Positions 23,247 to 32,354 of a DNA stretch of 36,580 nucleotides are shown one piece after another. Within the stretch, counting starts at the first letter, position 1, and every line of letters begins with the position of its first letter. The position numbers and the translations under genes were made by a program. The notes under the pieces are model-generated. The model saw nothing but the letters and a program-made list of their open reading frames with translations, did not search any database and was not told the DNA's origin. Origin of the DNA: Alphaproteobacteria bacterium (GTDB taxonomy: Bacteria; Pseudomonadota; Alphaproteobacteria; JACZXZ01); assembly GCA_035625915.1 (NCBI GenBank), contig DASPOR010000171.1:1-36580 (forward strand). The letters run 5' to 3'.

Positions 23247-24629
23247 ATGACAATATGGCTTCCGGACCTCGAAAACAACAGGGGTCCCCGCTATCTCGCC
23301 ATTGCCGAAGCGCTGCAGGAGGATCTGTCGCGCGGGCGCCTACAGCCGGGCGTCCGCCTGCCCACGCATCGCGAGCTTGCCTACCGTCTCGGCGTCACGG
23401 TCGGCACGGTATCGCGCGCCTATCTCGAAGCCGAGCGGCGCGGACTCATCGTCGGTGAAGTCGGGCGCGGCACTTTCGTGCGCGGTCAGAATGCCGACGG
23501 CGCTCATGTCGGCGATGTCGCAAACCCGCTCCCTATAGATCTGACGCGCAATCAGCCAGCGACCGCAGCCGCTGCATCGGCACTCGCGGCCACGCTCGCG
23601 CATTTATCCCGACAAAACGACCTTGAAAGGCTCCTCGTCTATCGCGACGAACGGGGGCTCCCCACCCATCGTGAAGCCGCGGCTGACTGGCTAGCGCAAA
23701 CCGGAATCGAAGCCGATGCCGAGCGAATCGCGATCACCTGCGGGACCCAGCATGCCTTTCACGCAACACTTTTGGCCATGACGCAGCCGGGCGATACGTT
23801 GCTCGTCGAAGCCCTCACGTTCCCGGGATTGAAAGCACTCGCATCACGACTTGGTCTCAGGTTGCAGAGCATAGCGATCGACCGCGACGGGCTTATCGTG
23901 GATTCGCTCGAGGCAGCCTGTCGCGAGGGCAAGCCGCGGGCCCTCTTCACCATGCCGACGCTTCACAATCCGACGACGGCAACGCTTCCCGCCACGCGCA
24001 GACGCGCCGTCGCCGAGATCGCCCGCCGGCACGATTTGCTGATTGTCGAGGACGATATTTATGGCTTTCTTTTGGAAGACCATCCCGGTCCGATCGCCAA
24101 TTTCGCGCCGGAGCGCACGTTTTATGTGACCAGCGTGTCGAAAAGCATGGCCGCTGGGCTTCGTCTCGGCTTTATCGCCGCACCTGCGGAACATTCCGCC
24201 CGCATTGCCGCCGCAATTCGCAATAGCGTATGGATGGCGCCCCCGCTCGTTGCCGAGATCGTGACCCGTTGGATCCGGGACGGCACGGCTCATCGGCTGG
24301 CTGAAGCGTGCCGACAAAATGTCCGGCGGCGGCAGGTCCGCGCCATGGAGATCCTGAGCGGCTATGACGTCGAAACCCACCCCTCCAGTTTCCATCTCTG
24401 GCTCCATCTGCCGGAGCCTTGGCGTTGGGCGGATTTCTGCGCGGCGGCGGAAAATCGTGGCGTGCGTATTACCCCCCCTGACGTTTTCGTGGCGGATCGG
24501 GCCGCTGCACCCCATGCCGTGCGCGTGGGCCTAAGTGCGGTCGAGAGCGATGCTCGTTTCGAAAGCGGTCTCGCCCGCTTGGCGGAGCTGCTGGCCTCCC
24601 CGTCAGAGCCCCGCCTTTCAGTCGTCTAA
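23247..24629 (+). CDS. MocR-type regulator (GntR HTH fused to aminotransferase)
   Basis: A 460-residue fusion. Residues 10-80 form a GntR-family winged HTH (YLAIAEALQEDLSRGRLQPG, PTHRELAYRLGVTVGTVSRAY, GRGTFV). Residues from about 95 form a fold-type I aminotransferase-like domain with the PLP lysine in TSVSKSMAAGLRLGF and the NPTTATLP and EDDIYGF motifs. MocR/PdxR proteins use PLP or an aminated ligand as effector and regulate transport or cofactor genes. The start codon overlaps a palindrome and has no ribosome site. It is divergent from DUF1127 and about 212 bases upstream of a GDT1-type exporter gene. Confidence 0.94.
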   Translation: MTIWLPDLENNRGPRYLAIAEALQEDLSRGRLQPGVRLPTHRELAYRLGVTVGTVSRAYLEAERRGLIVGEVGRGTFVRGQNADGAHVGDVANPLPIDLTRNQPATAAAASALAATLAHLSRQNDLERLLVYRDERGLPTHREAAADWLAQTGIEADAERIAITCGTQHAFHATLLAMTQPGDTLLVEALTFPGLKALASRLGLRLQSIAIDRDGLIVDSLEAACREGKPRALFTMPTLHNPTTATLPATRRRAVAEIARRHDLLIVEDDIYGFLLEDHPGPIANFAPERTFYVTSVSKSMAAGLRLGFIAAPAEHSARIAAAIRNSVWMAPPLVAEIVTRWIRDGTAHRLAEACRQNVRRRQVRAMEILSGYDVETHPSSFHLWLHLPEPWRWADFCAAAENRGVRITPPDVFVADRAAAPHAVRVGLSAVESDARFESGLARLAELLASPSEPRLSVV

Positions 24630-24635
24630 GCGCCA

Positions 24636-24661
24636 ATATTGTCCGCTACCGCATATTGTCC
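24636..24661. repeat. Direct repeat ATATTGTCC x2 after mocR
   Basis: ATATTGTCC occurs at 24636-24644 and 24653-24661, spaced 17 bases start to start, in the gap before the GDT1-type gene. Seven of the bases match the operator half-site TATTGTC seen at the MocR start. They may be extra MocR sites acting on the downstream exporter; this is inference only. Confidence 0.4.
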
Positions 24662-24841
24662 AGATCCGACTCCTAATTGCCCTGCCGCTTTGTCAGGTCG
24701 TCATCCGCGTTGCCAACGGTCACACAGGGCGTAGACCGTTCCGGCCCGACGGAATTTGTCTGCTACGAACTTTCCCTGCATCGGAATAGGATGCGCGCCG
24801 GTGCGGTCATGGGGGAAATAACTTCGCTCCGAGGTCTCTCG

Positions 24842-25414
24842 ATGAATGCATTTCTTGTCTCGGCCGGCGTCGTGGCGCTGGCGGAGATCGGTGACAAGAC
24901 GCAGATTCTTGCGCTTCTGCTGGCAGCGCGCTTCAAACGCCCGGTCCCGATTCTTCTCGGCATTGCCGTCGCAGCACTTCTCAACCACGGAATTGCCGCC
25001 TTCGCGGGCACATGGATCGGTGCCTTCCTAACCGCCGAGCGAATCGACTGGCTGATCGGTATATCATTCCTCGGAGTCGCAGCCTGGGCGCTCCTTCCCG
25101 AGCGAAGCGAACGGGAGGAAGCCCCTCGGGGTGCGAGATATGGCGTGTTGGCCTCGACTGCCCTTTCTATGTTCTTTGCCGAAATGGGCGATCGCACACA
25201 GATTGCGACGGTTGCGCTCGCAGCCCAGTTTGGGTCGTTTCTTCCCGTCGTTCTCGGCACCGCGTTGGGCATGGTGTTCGCCAATCTGCCCGCGGTGCTG
25301 CTCGGTCACATCGTGGCCGAACGACTCCCGCTCAGACTGATACGGGGAGCCGCAGCGGCCGTCTTCGCCGCGCTTGGTGTCTGGGTGATCTACGGCGCAT
25401 TCGTGAGAGGCTGA
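24842..25414 (+). CDS. GDT1/TMEM165 (UPF0016) cation exporter
   Basis: A 190-residue membrane protein with about six spans, built from two homologous halves. Each half carries the family motif E-x-G-D-[KR]-T-Q: AEIGDKTQILAL near residue 14 and AEMGDRTQIATV near residue 109. The family exports manganese or calcium. The frame is open 55 codons further upstream, but the ATG at 24842 fits the conserved start and has GAGG at 24831-24834. It may respond to the upstream MocR regulator. No manganese riboswitch pattern was recognised in the 212-base leader. It ends 16 bases from the convergent thiD stop. Confidence 0.92.
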   Translation: MNAFLVSAGVVALAEIGDKTQILALLLAARFKRPVPILLGIAVAALLNHGIAAFAGTWIGAFLTAERIDWLIGISFLGVAAWALLPERSEREEAPRGARYGVLASTALSMFFAEMGDRTQIATVALAAQFGSFLPVVLGTALGMVFANLPAVLLGHIVAERLPLRLIRGAAAAVFAALGVWVIYGAFVRG

Positions 25415-25430
25415 ACATCGTGCGGTGGCT

Positions 25431-26261
25431 TTATTTCGGGATCCCGAACGGTCGTACCGTATGGCCATGATTGAGAGGACCGTGGCCGTGCCCAATCGCA
25501 GGTGCTGTCCGGATCGCCTCCTGCACATAGGCGCGCGCTCTGGCGACCGAGTCGCGAAGTGACAAACCCTGCGCCAGCCCCGTCGCGATCGCAGACGCGA
25601 GGGTGCAGCCGGTCCCGTGCGTGTTGTTCGTCTCTATTCTCGGATACTCGAAAACCTCGACCCCATCCGCACTTGCAAGAACGTCGGCGACGGTTCGGCC
25701 GGGGAAATGCCCGCCTTTGAGAAATACTGCTTTGCAGCCGAGCGCGAGCAGGCCCTGGGCCGTATCGATCAACGCTTCGCGGGTCTCGATCGCGCAATCC
25801 GCCAACACCTCCGCCTCGGGAAGATTTGGCGTGATCACGCGCGCACGGAGAATGAGCCGGCGTTTGAGTGAGGCTACGGCGTTCCGGTCGAGCAACTGGC
25901 GCCCGCCCTTCGCCACCATGACCGGATCGAGCACGAGCGGTACATCGCGCGCCATGCGACCGAGCACGTCGGCAACCGCGTCGATCACACCGGCATCGCA
26001 GAGCATCCCGGTCTTGATCGCGTCCGCACCGATGTCGGCCAGCACCAATTCGATTTGTCGGGCGACAAAAGTTGGCTCGACGGGCAGCACCTCGTGGACG
26101 CCGAAGGTGTCTTGCGCCGTCAACGCCGTGACGGCGCTCGCGGCAAAACCACCAAGCGCGGTCACGGTCTTGATGTCGGCTTGGACTCCGGCACCCCCAC
26201 CTGAATCCGATCCGGCGACGATCAATACCCTGCCCTGCACGGGACCCCCGAGAACCGTCAA
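25431..26261 (-). CDS. thiD: Hydroxymethylpyrimidine / phosphomethylpyrimidine kinase
   Basis: A 276-residue ribokinase-fold enzyme that phosphorylates HMP and HMP-P for thiamine synthesis. It shows [19 protein letters not shown] near the N-terminus, [16 protein letters not shown] and the anion-hole motif [14 protein letters not shown]. The C-terminus is His-rich ([11 protein letters not shown]), which may bind metal. It starts at a TTG overlapping the glmM stop (TTGA), suggesting translational coupling; a GTG at 26240 with GGGGG just before it is an alternative start closer to the conserved N-terminus. Confidence 0.93.
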   Translation of the reverse strand: MTVLGGPVQGRVLIVAGSDSGGGAGVQADIKTVTALGGFAASAVTALTAQDTFGVHEVLPVEPTFVARQIELVLADIGADAIKTGMLCDAGVIDAVADVLGRMARDVPLVLDPVMVAKGGRQLLDRNAVASLKRRLILRARVITPNLPEAEVLADCAIETREALIDTAQGLLALGCKAVFLKGGHFPGRTVADVLASADGVEVFEYPRIETNNTHGTGCTLASAIATGLAQGLSLRDSVARARAYVQEAIRTAPAIGHGHGPLNHGHTVRPFGIPK

Positions 26262-27607
26262 TCGGCGGTCTTTTCGATCGCGCGCACGACCTCGTCCACG
26301 GCGCGGCCGACAAGTTCGTTGTCCTCACCCTCGGCCATGACACGAATGAGTGGCTCCGTGCCCGATTTGCGGATCACGAGGCGGCCATTTCCGTCGAGCA
26401 TCGCTTTAGCCTCCTGGATCGCCTTCTTGACGGGCGCCTGTTCGAGGGGTGAGGCATGAGTGAAACGCACATTCTTGAGAAGTTGGGGCAGGGGTTCGAA
26501 GAGGCGAACGGTTTCGCTCGCGGGCCGCCCGCTTTCGATAAGTGCCGCAAGCACTTGAAGTGCTGCGATCAGGCCGTCACCGGTCGTGGCGTAGTCGGCC
26601 AGGATTATATGGCCCGATTGCTCGCCGCCGACATTGTATCCGCCCTCCCGCATGGCTTCGACGACGTACCGGTCGCCCACTTGCGTGCGCACGAGCGCCA
26701 ATCCGAGTGAAGCGAGATAACGTTCAAGCCCGAGGTTCGACATGACGGTCGCAACCACTCCCCCGCCCTTGAGGCGCCCGCTCGCGCGCCATGTGCGAGC
26801 GACGAGCGCCATAAGCTGGTCCCCGTCGAGCGGTTCGCCCTTTTCGTCGACCATGACGACGCGGTCGGCATCGCCGTCGACCGCAATGCCGAGATTGGCG
26901 CGCTCAGATACGACCGCCTTCTGCAACGCCACCGTATCGGTTGCGCCGAAGCCCTTGTTGATGTTGAAGCCGTCCGGCTCGACGCCCAACGGCACAACTT
27001 CGGCGCCAAGCTCCCACAGCACCGTCGGCGCCGCGCGATAGGCCGCCCCATTCGCGCAATCGACCACGATCTTCAGGCCGTCCAGGCGCAGCCGACGCGA
27101 AAAGGTGCCCTTCACGAATTCGATATAACGGCCGAGCGCATCATCGAGACGCTTGGCGCGGCCAAGTCGTTCGGGCGGGGGCAAAGGCATATTTGCGCCC
27201 TTCTGCGCGACGTGCCCCTCGATTTCACGTTCGACATCGTCCGAGAGCTTATAGCCGTCCGGCCCGAATAGCTTGATTCCGTTGTCTTGGTAAGGATTGT
27301 GCGAAGCCGAAATCACGACTCCGAGATCGGCCCGCAGCGAGCGCGTCAGCATCGCGACCGCTGGCGTTGGAAGCGGGCCGAGCAGAACCACGTCCATACC
27401 CACGGAAATGAAGCCGGCCGTGAGTGCCGGCTCGAGCATGTAGCCCGAAAGACGGGTGTCCTTGCCGATAACGACGAGGTGCCGGTGGCTGCCTCGCGTG
27501 AACTTGTAGCCAGCGGCCATGGCGACATTGAGTGCCGTCTGCGCCGTCATCGGCTCCGAATTCGCGGTGCCGCGAATGCCATCGGTGCCGAACAGCTTTC
27601 GCGTCAA
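26258..27607 (-). CDS. glmM: Phosphoglucosamine mutase
   Basis: A 449-residue alpha-D-phosphohexomutase that interconverts glucosamine-6- and -1-phosphate for UDP-GlcNAc synthesis. The start [12 protein letters not shown] is conserved. The active-site phosphoserine is Ser102 in [16 protein letters not shown], the metal loop is DGDADR in [15 protein letters not shown], the sugar loop is GGEQSGH and the phosphate loop is [16 protein letters not shown] at 27607 is the start; GGAGGG lies about 8 nt upstream. It follows folP by 120 bases and overlaps thiD. Confidence 0.96.
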   Translation of the reverse strand: MTRKLFGTDGIRGTANSEPMTAQTALNVAMAAGYKFTRGSHRHLVVIGKDTRLSGYMLEPALTAGFISVGMDVVLLGPLPTPAVAMLTRSLRADLGVVISASHNPYQDNGIKLFGPDGYKLSDDVEREIEGHVAQKGANMPLPPPERLGRAKRLDDALGRYIEFVKGTFSRRLRLDGLKIVVDCANGAAYRAAPTVLWELGAEVVPLGVEPDGFNINKGFGATDTVALQKAVVSERANLGIAVDGDADRVVMVDEKGEPLDGDQLMALVARTWRASGRLKGGGVVATVMSNLGLERYLASLGLALVRTQVGDRYVVEAMREGGYNVGGEQSGHIILADYATTGDGLIAALQVLAALIESGRPASETVRLFEPLPQLLKNVRFTHASPLEQAPVKKAIQEAKAMLDGNGRLVIRKSGTEPLIRVMAEGEDNELVGRAVDEVVRAIEKTAD

Positions 27608-27727
27608 TCTTGGTCCCTCCTGCAACTCGACCGATCCCCGCTAAAGAGCCGCATTCTACCATGATGCAAACTCCGGCGGTCCAGCCCAAAGGCCGCACCT
27701 TCGTATGGCACACCTATTGACATGCCA

Positions 27728-28819
27728 TCAAAGGCCATCTCGCAGAGCGTGCCATACGTCGACCGCCTGCCGTGTCTCCACGACGTCGTGGACGCGCAGG
27801 AGCTGCACACCTTGCTCTACGGCGGCCAAGGCAACGCCGAGGGAGCCACCCAGACGTTGCATGGGCCCGGCCGTGTATCGCGCCGCACCGAGGACGAGTT
27901 TGCGCGAGGCGCCAAGCAAGACACCGCATCCAAGGCCATGAAGGAGCGAAATACGCTCGAGAATCGCCACGTTGTGCTCGGTCGTTTTGCCGAAGCCGAT
28001 ACCCGGGTCCACGGCGATTTTCGCTCGCGGGAGCCCTGCTGCGATGCATGCTTCAATGCGGTCCTCGAGAAAATCGTAAACGTCAAGTGGGGCATATCGG
28101 TAGCTAGGCGCCACGTTCATCATCGTCGGGTCGCCTTGCATGTGCATGAGAATGACACAGGCCTGGCGTTCGACGGCGAGCCTCAGACTGCGGGAATCGC
28201 CGGCAAGGGCCGTGACGTCGTTGATGATCGATGCACCTGCATCGATGGCCGCCGCCATCACGGCACTGTTTCGTGTGTCGATCGACAGGGTTGTATTGGA
28301 TTTGGCGAGGCCTGCAAAAACCGGGCGCACACGACGCAGCTCCTCCTCTACCGGCACCCGAACCGCACCCGGTCGGGTCGACTCACCGCCGACGTCGACA
28401 ATGTCTGCACCAGCCGAGATGAGCGCCCAGCCATGGGCGATGGCGGTTTCGGGCACGAGATGCATTCCGCCGTCGGAGAAGCTGTCCGGTGTCGCGTTGA
28501 GAATGCCCAAAAGGCGCGTGCGATCCAGAGTAAGCCCGGCGAACGAGGGACGCGGCATCGAGATACGCGAAAGAAGGCCGGTGACGTGGCGCTCGACCTC
28601 GCCGCCCGAAGTGCTTGCCCAGCCTTGGACATCGCGAAGCGGAGCGGTCGCAACTGCAATGTGTCCCTCATTGCGAGCGAGCACTTCGACGTGCGTGAAG
28701 GCAAGCGGTCCGCCGGCAAGTGTCGCAGCCGAACCGACCGCACTAGCGGCACGGGCGGCCTCGCCCGCCAGAAATCCAGTGGGACGCAAATAAATGCGTT
28801 TGGCGGGTGACCCCGACAT
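27728..28819 (-). CDS. folP: Dihydropteroate synthase with N-terminal extension
   Basis: A 363-residue enzyme. The DHPS core starts near residue 102 (LLGILNATPDSFSDGG) and contains DIVDVGGESTRPGA, SIDTRNSAVMAAAIDAG, ILMHMQGDP, DPGIGFGKTTEHN and LGASRKLVLG; it joins pterin pyrophosphate and p-aminobenzoate in folate synthesis. Residues 1-100 are an unassigned extension (RPTGFLAGEAARAASAVGSA; EVLARNEGHIAVATAPLRDV) of unknown role, seen in some alphaproteobacterial DHPS. The frame stays open into ftsH, so the ATG at 28819 is chosen because it is the first after the ftsH stop. Its GGGG ribosome site lies in a strong hairpin. Confidence 0.9.
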   Translation of the reverse strand: MSGSPAKRIYLRPTGFLAGEAARAASAVGSAATLAGGPLAFTHVEVLARNEGHIAVATAPLRDVQGWASTSGGEVERHVTGLLSRISMPRPSFAGLTLDRTRLLGILNATPDSFSDGGMHLVPETAIAHGWALISAGADIVDVGGESTRPGAVRVPVEEELRRVRPVFAGLAKSNTTLSIDTRNSAVMAAAIDAGASIINDVTALAGDSRSLRLAVERQACVILMHMQGDPTMMNVAPSYRYAPLDVYDFLEDRIEACIAAGLPRAKIAVDPGIGFGKTTEHNVAILERISLLHGLGCGVLLGASRKLVLGAARYTAGPMQRLGGSLGVALAAVEQGVQLLRVHDVVETRQAVDVWHALRDGL

Positions 28820-28821
28820 GA

Positions 28822-28849
28822 CAAAGCCCCGGTCGAGGCCGGGGCTTTG
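28822..28849. terminator. Hairpin after ftsH overlapping folP ribosome site
   Basis: CAAAGCCCCGG (28822-28832) pairs perfectly with CCGGGGCTTTG (28839-28849) around a 6-nt loop TCGAGG. On the minus strand it lies about 38 bases after the ftsH stop and ends 2 bases before the folP ATG. It may act as an attenuator or terminator for ftsH (only TTT follows) and would bury the GGGG ribosome site of folP. Confidence 0.6.
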
Positions 28850-28886
28850 CACAATCCCTTCGCCGCGGAAGACTTCGGTCACGCGG

Positions 28887-30824
28887 TCAAGCGCCCGGCT
28901 GCGGTTCCGGTTCCAGCCCGCCGCCGCCCTTCGGCTCTCGCTGGCTCGTCGGATTGCTGGTCGGCACGGACGACCGCGGCTTAGCGGGCTCCGGCTGCGC
29001 CTCTTTATCGTTGCGGACAATAGCATCGCCGCGCAGGAGCGACTGAATTTCATCGCCCGATAGCGTCTCATACTCAAGCAGTCCCTTGGCGAGACGATGC
29101 AACTCTTCGACATGCTCATTCAAGATTTTGCGCGCCAACGCTTCACCCTCCTCGACGATGCGCCTGATCTCCTCGTCGATGATCTTGGCGGTCGCCTCGG
29201 AAACGTTCTTGCGCTGCGTGACCGAATGCCCGAGGAAAACTTCCTGTTCATTCTCCGAATAACGGAGCGGTCCCAATTTGTCGCTGAAGCCGAATTCAGT
29301 CACCATTCGCCGCGCCAGCTCCGTCGCCCGGCGTATATCGTCGCCAGCACCGGTGGTGACATTTTCAACCCCGTAGATGAGTTCCTCGGCGACACGGCCA
29401 CCGAACATCATGGCGATCCGCGCCTCGAGCTCCTTGCGCGCGTATCCATAGCGGTCGCGCTCCGGCAGCGACATGGTCAAGCCGAGCGCGCGTCCGCGCG
29501 GAATGATCGTGACCTTGTGGACGGGATCGTTGCAAGGCGTGTGAAGGCTGACGAGCGCGTGTCCTGCCTCGTGGTATGCGGTCGTCTCCTTCTCCTTGTC
29601 GGACATCACCATCGACCGTCGCTCGGTGCCCATGAGGACTTTGTCCTTCGCACCCTCGAGCTCGCTCATGGTGACAAGGCGCTTGCCCTTGCGCGCGGCG
29701 AGGAGTGCGGCCTCGTTCACGAGATTCGCAAGATCCGCGCCCGAGAAGCCCGGCGTACCTCGGGCAATGACCTTGGCGTCGACGTCGGGCGCCGTCGGCA
29801 CCTTGCGCAGATGCACCTTGAGGATTTTCTCCCGGCCGAGGATGTCCGGATTCGGCACCACGACCTGTCGATCGAAGCGGCCGGGGCGCAAAAGCGCTGG
29901 GTCGAGCACGTCGGGACGGTTGGTCGCCGCGATCAGGATGACACCTTCGTTCGTCTCGAATCCATCCATCTCAACGAGAAGCTGGTTGAGCGTTTGCTCA
30001 CGTTCGTCATTGCCACCGCCGAGGCCGGCTCCGCGGTGACGACCGACCGCGTCGATCTCGTCGATGAAAATGATGCAAGGCGCGTGCTTCTTCGCCTGCT
30101 CGAACATGTCGCGCACGCGGCTTGCTCCGACGCCGACGAACATTTCCACGAAATCGGAACCCGATATGGTGAAGAATGGCACGTTTGCCTCGCCCGCGAT
30201 CGCGCGAGCGAGTAACGTTTTGCCCGTACCGGGCGGACCGACAAGCAAGCACCCCTTTGGTATTTTGCCGCCGAGACGCTGGAATTTCTGCGGGTCCTTA
30301 AGGAACTCGACGATCTCCTCGAGTTCTTGTTTTGCCTCGTCGATACCTGCGACGTCGTCGAACGTGACGCGGCCGGTCTTCTCCGTCAGAAGGCGTGCCC
30401 TGGACTTGCCGAAACCCATGGCGCGGCCCCCACCCGACTGCATTTGGCGCATGAAGAAGACCCATACGCCGATCAGCACCAAGAAGGGGAACCAGTTGAA
30501 GAGTATGCCCAAAAGCGAAGGAACGTTATCGTCCTCGGGGGCGGCGCTGAAGTGCACGTTATGGTCGTTCAGCCGGCCCACAAGCCCCGGGTCGGGCGGC
30601 GCATATGTCGAGAAGCTATGCCCGTCGGTAAGCTCGCCCATAATATTGTGGCCCTGGATCGTGACTCGCCGCACCTCGTTCTGATTGACGTGGGCGAGGA
30701 AGTCCGAATAGGCCATCTGGGTCTGCACCGTCCGGTTGGAGGAGCCCTGGAACAGGTTGAAGAGCGCCACGAGAAGAAGCCCGATGACGACCCAGAGAAA
30801 GATATTCTTGCCGAAATTGTTCAA
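28887..30824 (-). CDS. ftsH: ATP-dependent zinc metalloprotease FtsH
   Basis: A 645-residue membrane-bound AAA+ protease for quality control of membrane proteins and turnover of regulators such as RpoH. It has an N-terminal span (about 8-26), a periplasmic domain, and a second span at about 104-125 ([21 protein letters not shown]). The AAA core has Walker A GPPGTGKT (196-203), Walker B IIFIDEID (251-258), the second region of homology [16 protein letters not shown], and the zinc site HEAGH (418-422) with Asp495 in [12 protein letters not shown] as third ligand. The C-terminus is a Pro/Gly-rich tail. The start is TTG at 30824 (GGGAAGG upstream), because conservation (NNFGKN) begins exactly there. 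It follows tilS. Confidence 0.98.
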   Translation of the reverse strand: MNNFGKNIFLWVVIGLLLVALFNLFQGSSNRTVQTQMAYSDFLAHVNQNEVRRVTIQGHNIMGELTDGHSFSTYAPPDPGLVGRLNDHNVHFSAAPEDDNVPSLLGILFNWFPFLVLIGVWVFFMRQMQSGGGRAMGFGKSRARLLTEKTGRVTFDDVAGIDEAKQELEEIVEFLKDPQKFQRLGGKIPKGCLLVGPPGTGKTLLARAIAGEANVPFFTISGSDFVEMFVGVGASRVRDMFEQAKKHAPCIIFIDEIDAVGRHRGAGLGGGNDEREQTLNQLLVEMDGFETNEGVILIAATNRPDVLDPALLRPGRFDRQVVVPNPDILGREKILKVHLRKVPTAPDVDAKVIARGTPGFSGADLANLVNEAALLAARKGKRLVTMSELEGAKDKVLMGTERRSMVMSDKEKETTAYHEAGHALVSLHTPCNDPVHKVTIIPRGRALGLTMSLPERDRYGYARKELEARIAMMFGGRVAEELIYGVENVTTGAGDDIRRATELARRMVTEFGFSDKLGPLRYSENEQEVFLGHSVTQRKNVSEATAKIIDEEIRRIVEEGEALARKILNEHVEELHRLAKGLLEYETLSGDEIQSLLRGDAIVRNDKEAQPEPAKPRSSVPTSNPTSQREPKGGGGLEPEPQPGA

Positions 30825-30988
30825 CTCGATTGCCTTCCCGATGTTACCCGGACGTCGGCTTTACAGGTCATAAGCGCTATCTCAGTCCGACCCAACACGT
30901 CGACCGCGGGTAGGCCGCCGCCCAGAGAGCCCATCCGCGCGCGCTCCGCGTAAAGGCCCAATATAATTGAAATAGTGCGCACCGCCCC

Positions 30989-32353
30989 TTAAGCAACCGA
31001 TACCGGCCCTGGCGCGAGCGGCCGCAGTGGTTGGAAGGCCAAGTGGCGAACATAAACGGTACCAGCTTCGATGCCGCTCCGTCCATAACTCAAGTGGGGA
31101 ACGGCGAGGACGCCTTCAAGGTCGCGAAGCGCTGGAAGGCTTGGCCGGACTGCCGCCGGCACGGCCATATTCCGAAGTTGCGGCGCCTGACCGATGACGT
31201 CCGCCCAGCCGCCCTCGCCCAGGGCGCCTAATCTAAGAGGCACAGACGTTATGGGTAATTGCCGCGCCGGACGGAAGACGAAGCGCCCATCCCAGATGTA
31301 CGCGCCGCCGCCGGGGTGTACGGTTATTTCGCCTTCCATAGCGGCCGGCTCCCGGCAGATCAGAATCTTGTCGCAAGTCCTTGGCGAAAATGGCAAAATT
31401 CGACACCCCCCAAGCGTACGCGCCCTCCCGGGTCGAGCCGCAATTTCGCGATAAAGCCGCTCGAGCCGGTCCAACCGTGGTCCGTATTCTTGTCCGCTAA
31501 CCGTACGCAAAATGCGGCTCATGGCGCGCAGTGCTACGTCGGGCGGCGCATGCAAATAAGCGCTGCGCTCGAGTAGTGCAAAGCCGAACCAGTCGAGGAC
31601 CGTTGCCTCGGCAAGTACACAATCGACCCAACCGTCGAGCGCGGCCCGCGTCCGGCGAAGTCGGTCCGCCGTGGCAGAAAGCCGCACCGAATCGAGACCC
31701 TCCCGCGCCAAATCTGGCATGAGTGTTCGAAGACGCACCCGCGCATGACGCGGATCCTCATTAGACGGGTCCTCGATCCAGGATTGGTCGAATGCGAGAA
31801 GGGTCGCGCGAAGGCGCTCAGGCGCCATCGGCAATAGCGGGCGGAGTAGACGCACGTATTGGATCTCGGCGATCCCGGACATGGCCGCTAGTCCATCAAC
31901 ACCGCTGCCACGGCCGAGCCGAAGCAGCAATGTCTCGGCTTGATCGGCCCGATGGTGGGCCAAAAGGAGATGAAGGACGCCCCGCTTTTGGCACCAATCC
32001 TCAAGCAGTCGATAGCGCATCGCGCGCGCCGCAGCCTGAATGTTCGTCCGTGGCTTTTCGCCGTACCAACGGAGTGTACGATGAGCAATTTTTCGGCGTG
32101 CGAGCGCGGTCTTGACCGTGTGCGCTTCCCGTGCCGCTCCGCTCCTCAAGCCGTGATTGACGGTGAGGGCCGTTATCGATCCACCACGCCGCCGCGCCCA
32201 CTGATCGGCGAGCAATGCCAGGGCGAGGCTATCGGCCCCACCGGAAACCGCAACGGCGAGCTGGGGCTGCCTTTCGAACGGACCGACTCTGCGCATGAGC
32301 CGATCAAACTCCGCAGGCCCGATCGCCGCCGCAGGCGTCACATGCCTCGGCAT
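30989..32353 (-). CDS. tilS: tRNA(Ile)-lysidine synthase
   Basis: A 454-residue enzyme that changes C34 of the CAU-anticodon tRNA(Ile) to lysidine so it reads AUA. The PP-loop SGGADS lies at 37-42, followed by HGLRSGAAREA, the LAHHRADQAETLLLRLGRGSG segment and the conserved SWIEDPSNEDPRHARVRLR. The C-terminal part is less conserved. The ATG at 32353 lies 1 base after the cpoB stop, so the two are tightly coupled. Cotranscription with ftsH (164-base gap) is common in bacteria. Confidence 0.94.
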   Translation of the reverse strand: MPRHVTPAAAIGPAEFDRLMRRVGPFERQPQLAVAVSGGADSLALALLADQWARRRGGSITALTVNHGLRSGAAREAHTVKTALARRKIAHRTLRWYGEKPRTNIQAAARAMRYRLLEDWCQKRGVLHLLLAHHRADQAETLLLRLGRGSGVDGLAAMSGIAEIQYVRLLRPLLPMAPERLRATLLAFDQSWIEDPSNEDPRHARVRLRTLMPDLAREGLDSVRLSATADRLRRTRAALDGWVDCVLAEATVLDWFGFALLERSAYLHAPPDVALRAMSRILRTVSGQEYGPRLDRLERLYREIAARPGRARTLGGCRILPFSPRTCDKILICREPAAMEGEITVHPGGGAYIWDGRFVFRPARQLPITSVPLRLGALGEGGWADVIGQAPQLRNMAVPAAVRPSLPALRDLEGVLAVPHLSYGRSGIEAGTVYVRHLAFQPLRPLAPGPVSVA

Positions 32354-32354
32354 G

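Larger units (their letters stand above)
23130..23255. promoter_or_regulatory. Cluster of ATTGTCA half-sites shared by DUF1127 and MocR
   Basis: ATTGTCA or its complement occurs at 23130-23136, 23142-23148, 23238-23244 and 23248-23254; GACAATAC is at 23202-23209 and GTATTGTC at 23236-23243. The pair at 23237-23255 is a perfect palindrome, TATTGTCA-CCA-TGACAATA, centred on the MocR start codon. A larger interrupted inverted repeat pairs GACAATAC-TTGACA with TGTCAA-GTATTGTC. This is most easily explained as a MocR autoregulatory operator array covering both starts. Confidence 0.7.

Noticed and set aside
24630..24841. Manganese (yybP-ykoY) riboswitch before the GDT1-type gene
   Set aside because: The family often has one, but the conserved G-rich and loop sequences could not be found in the leader.
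27722..28810. + strand frame opposite folP
   Set aside because: It is antisense to conserved DHPS motifs and shows no family signature.
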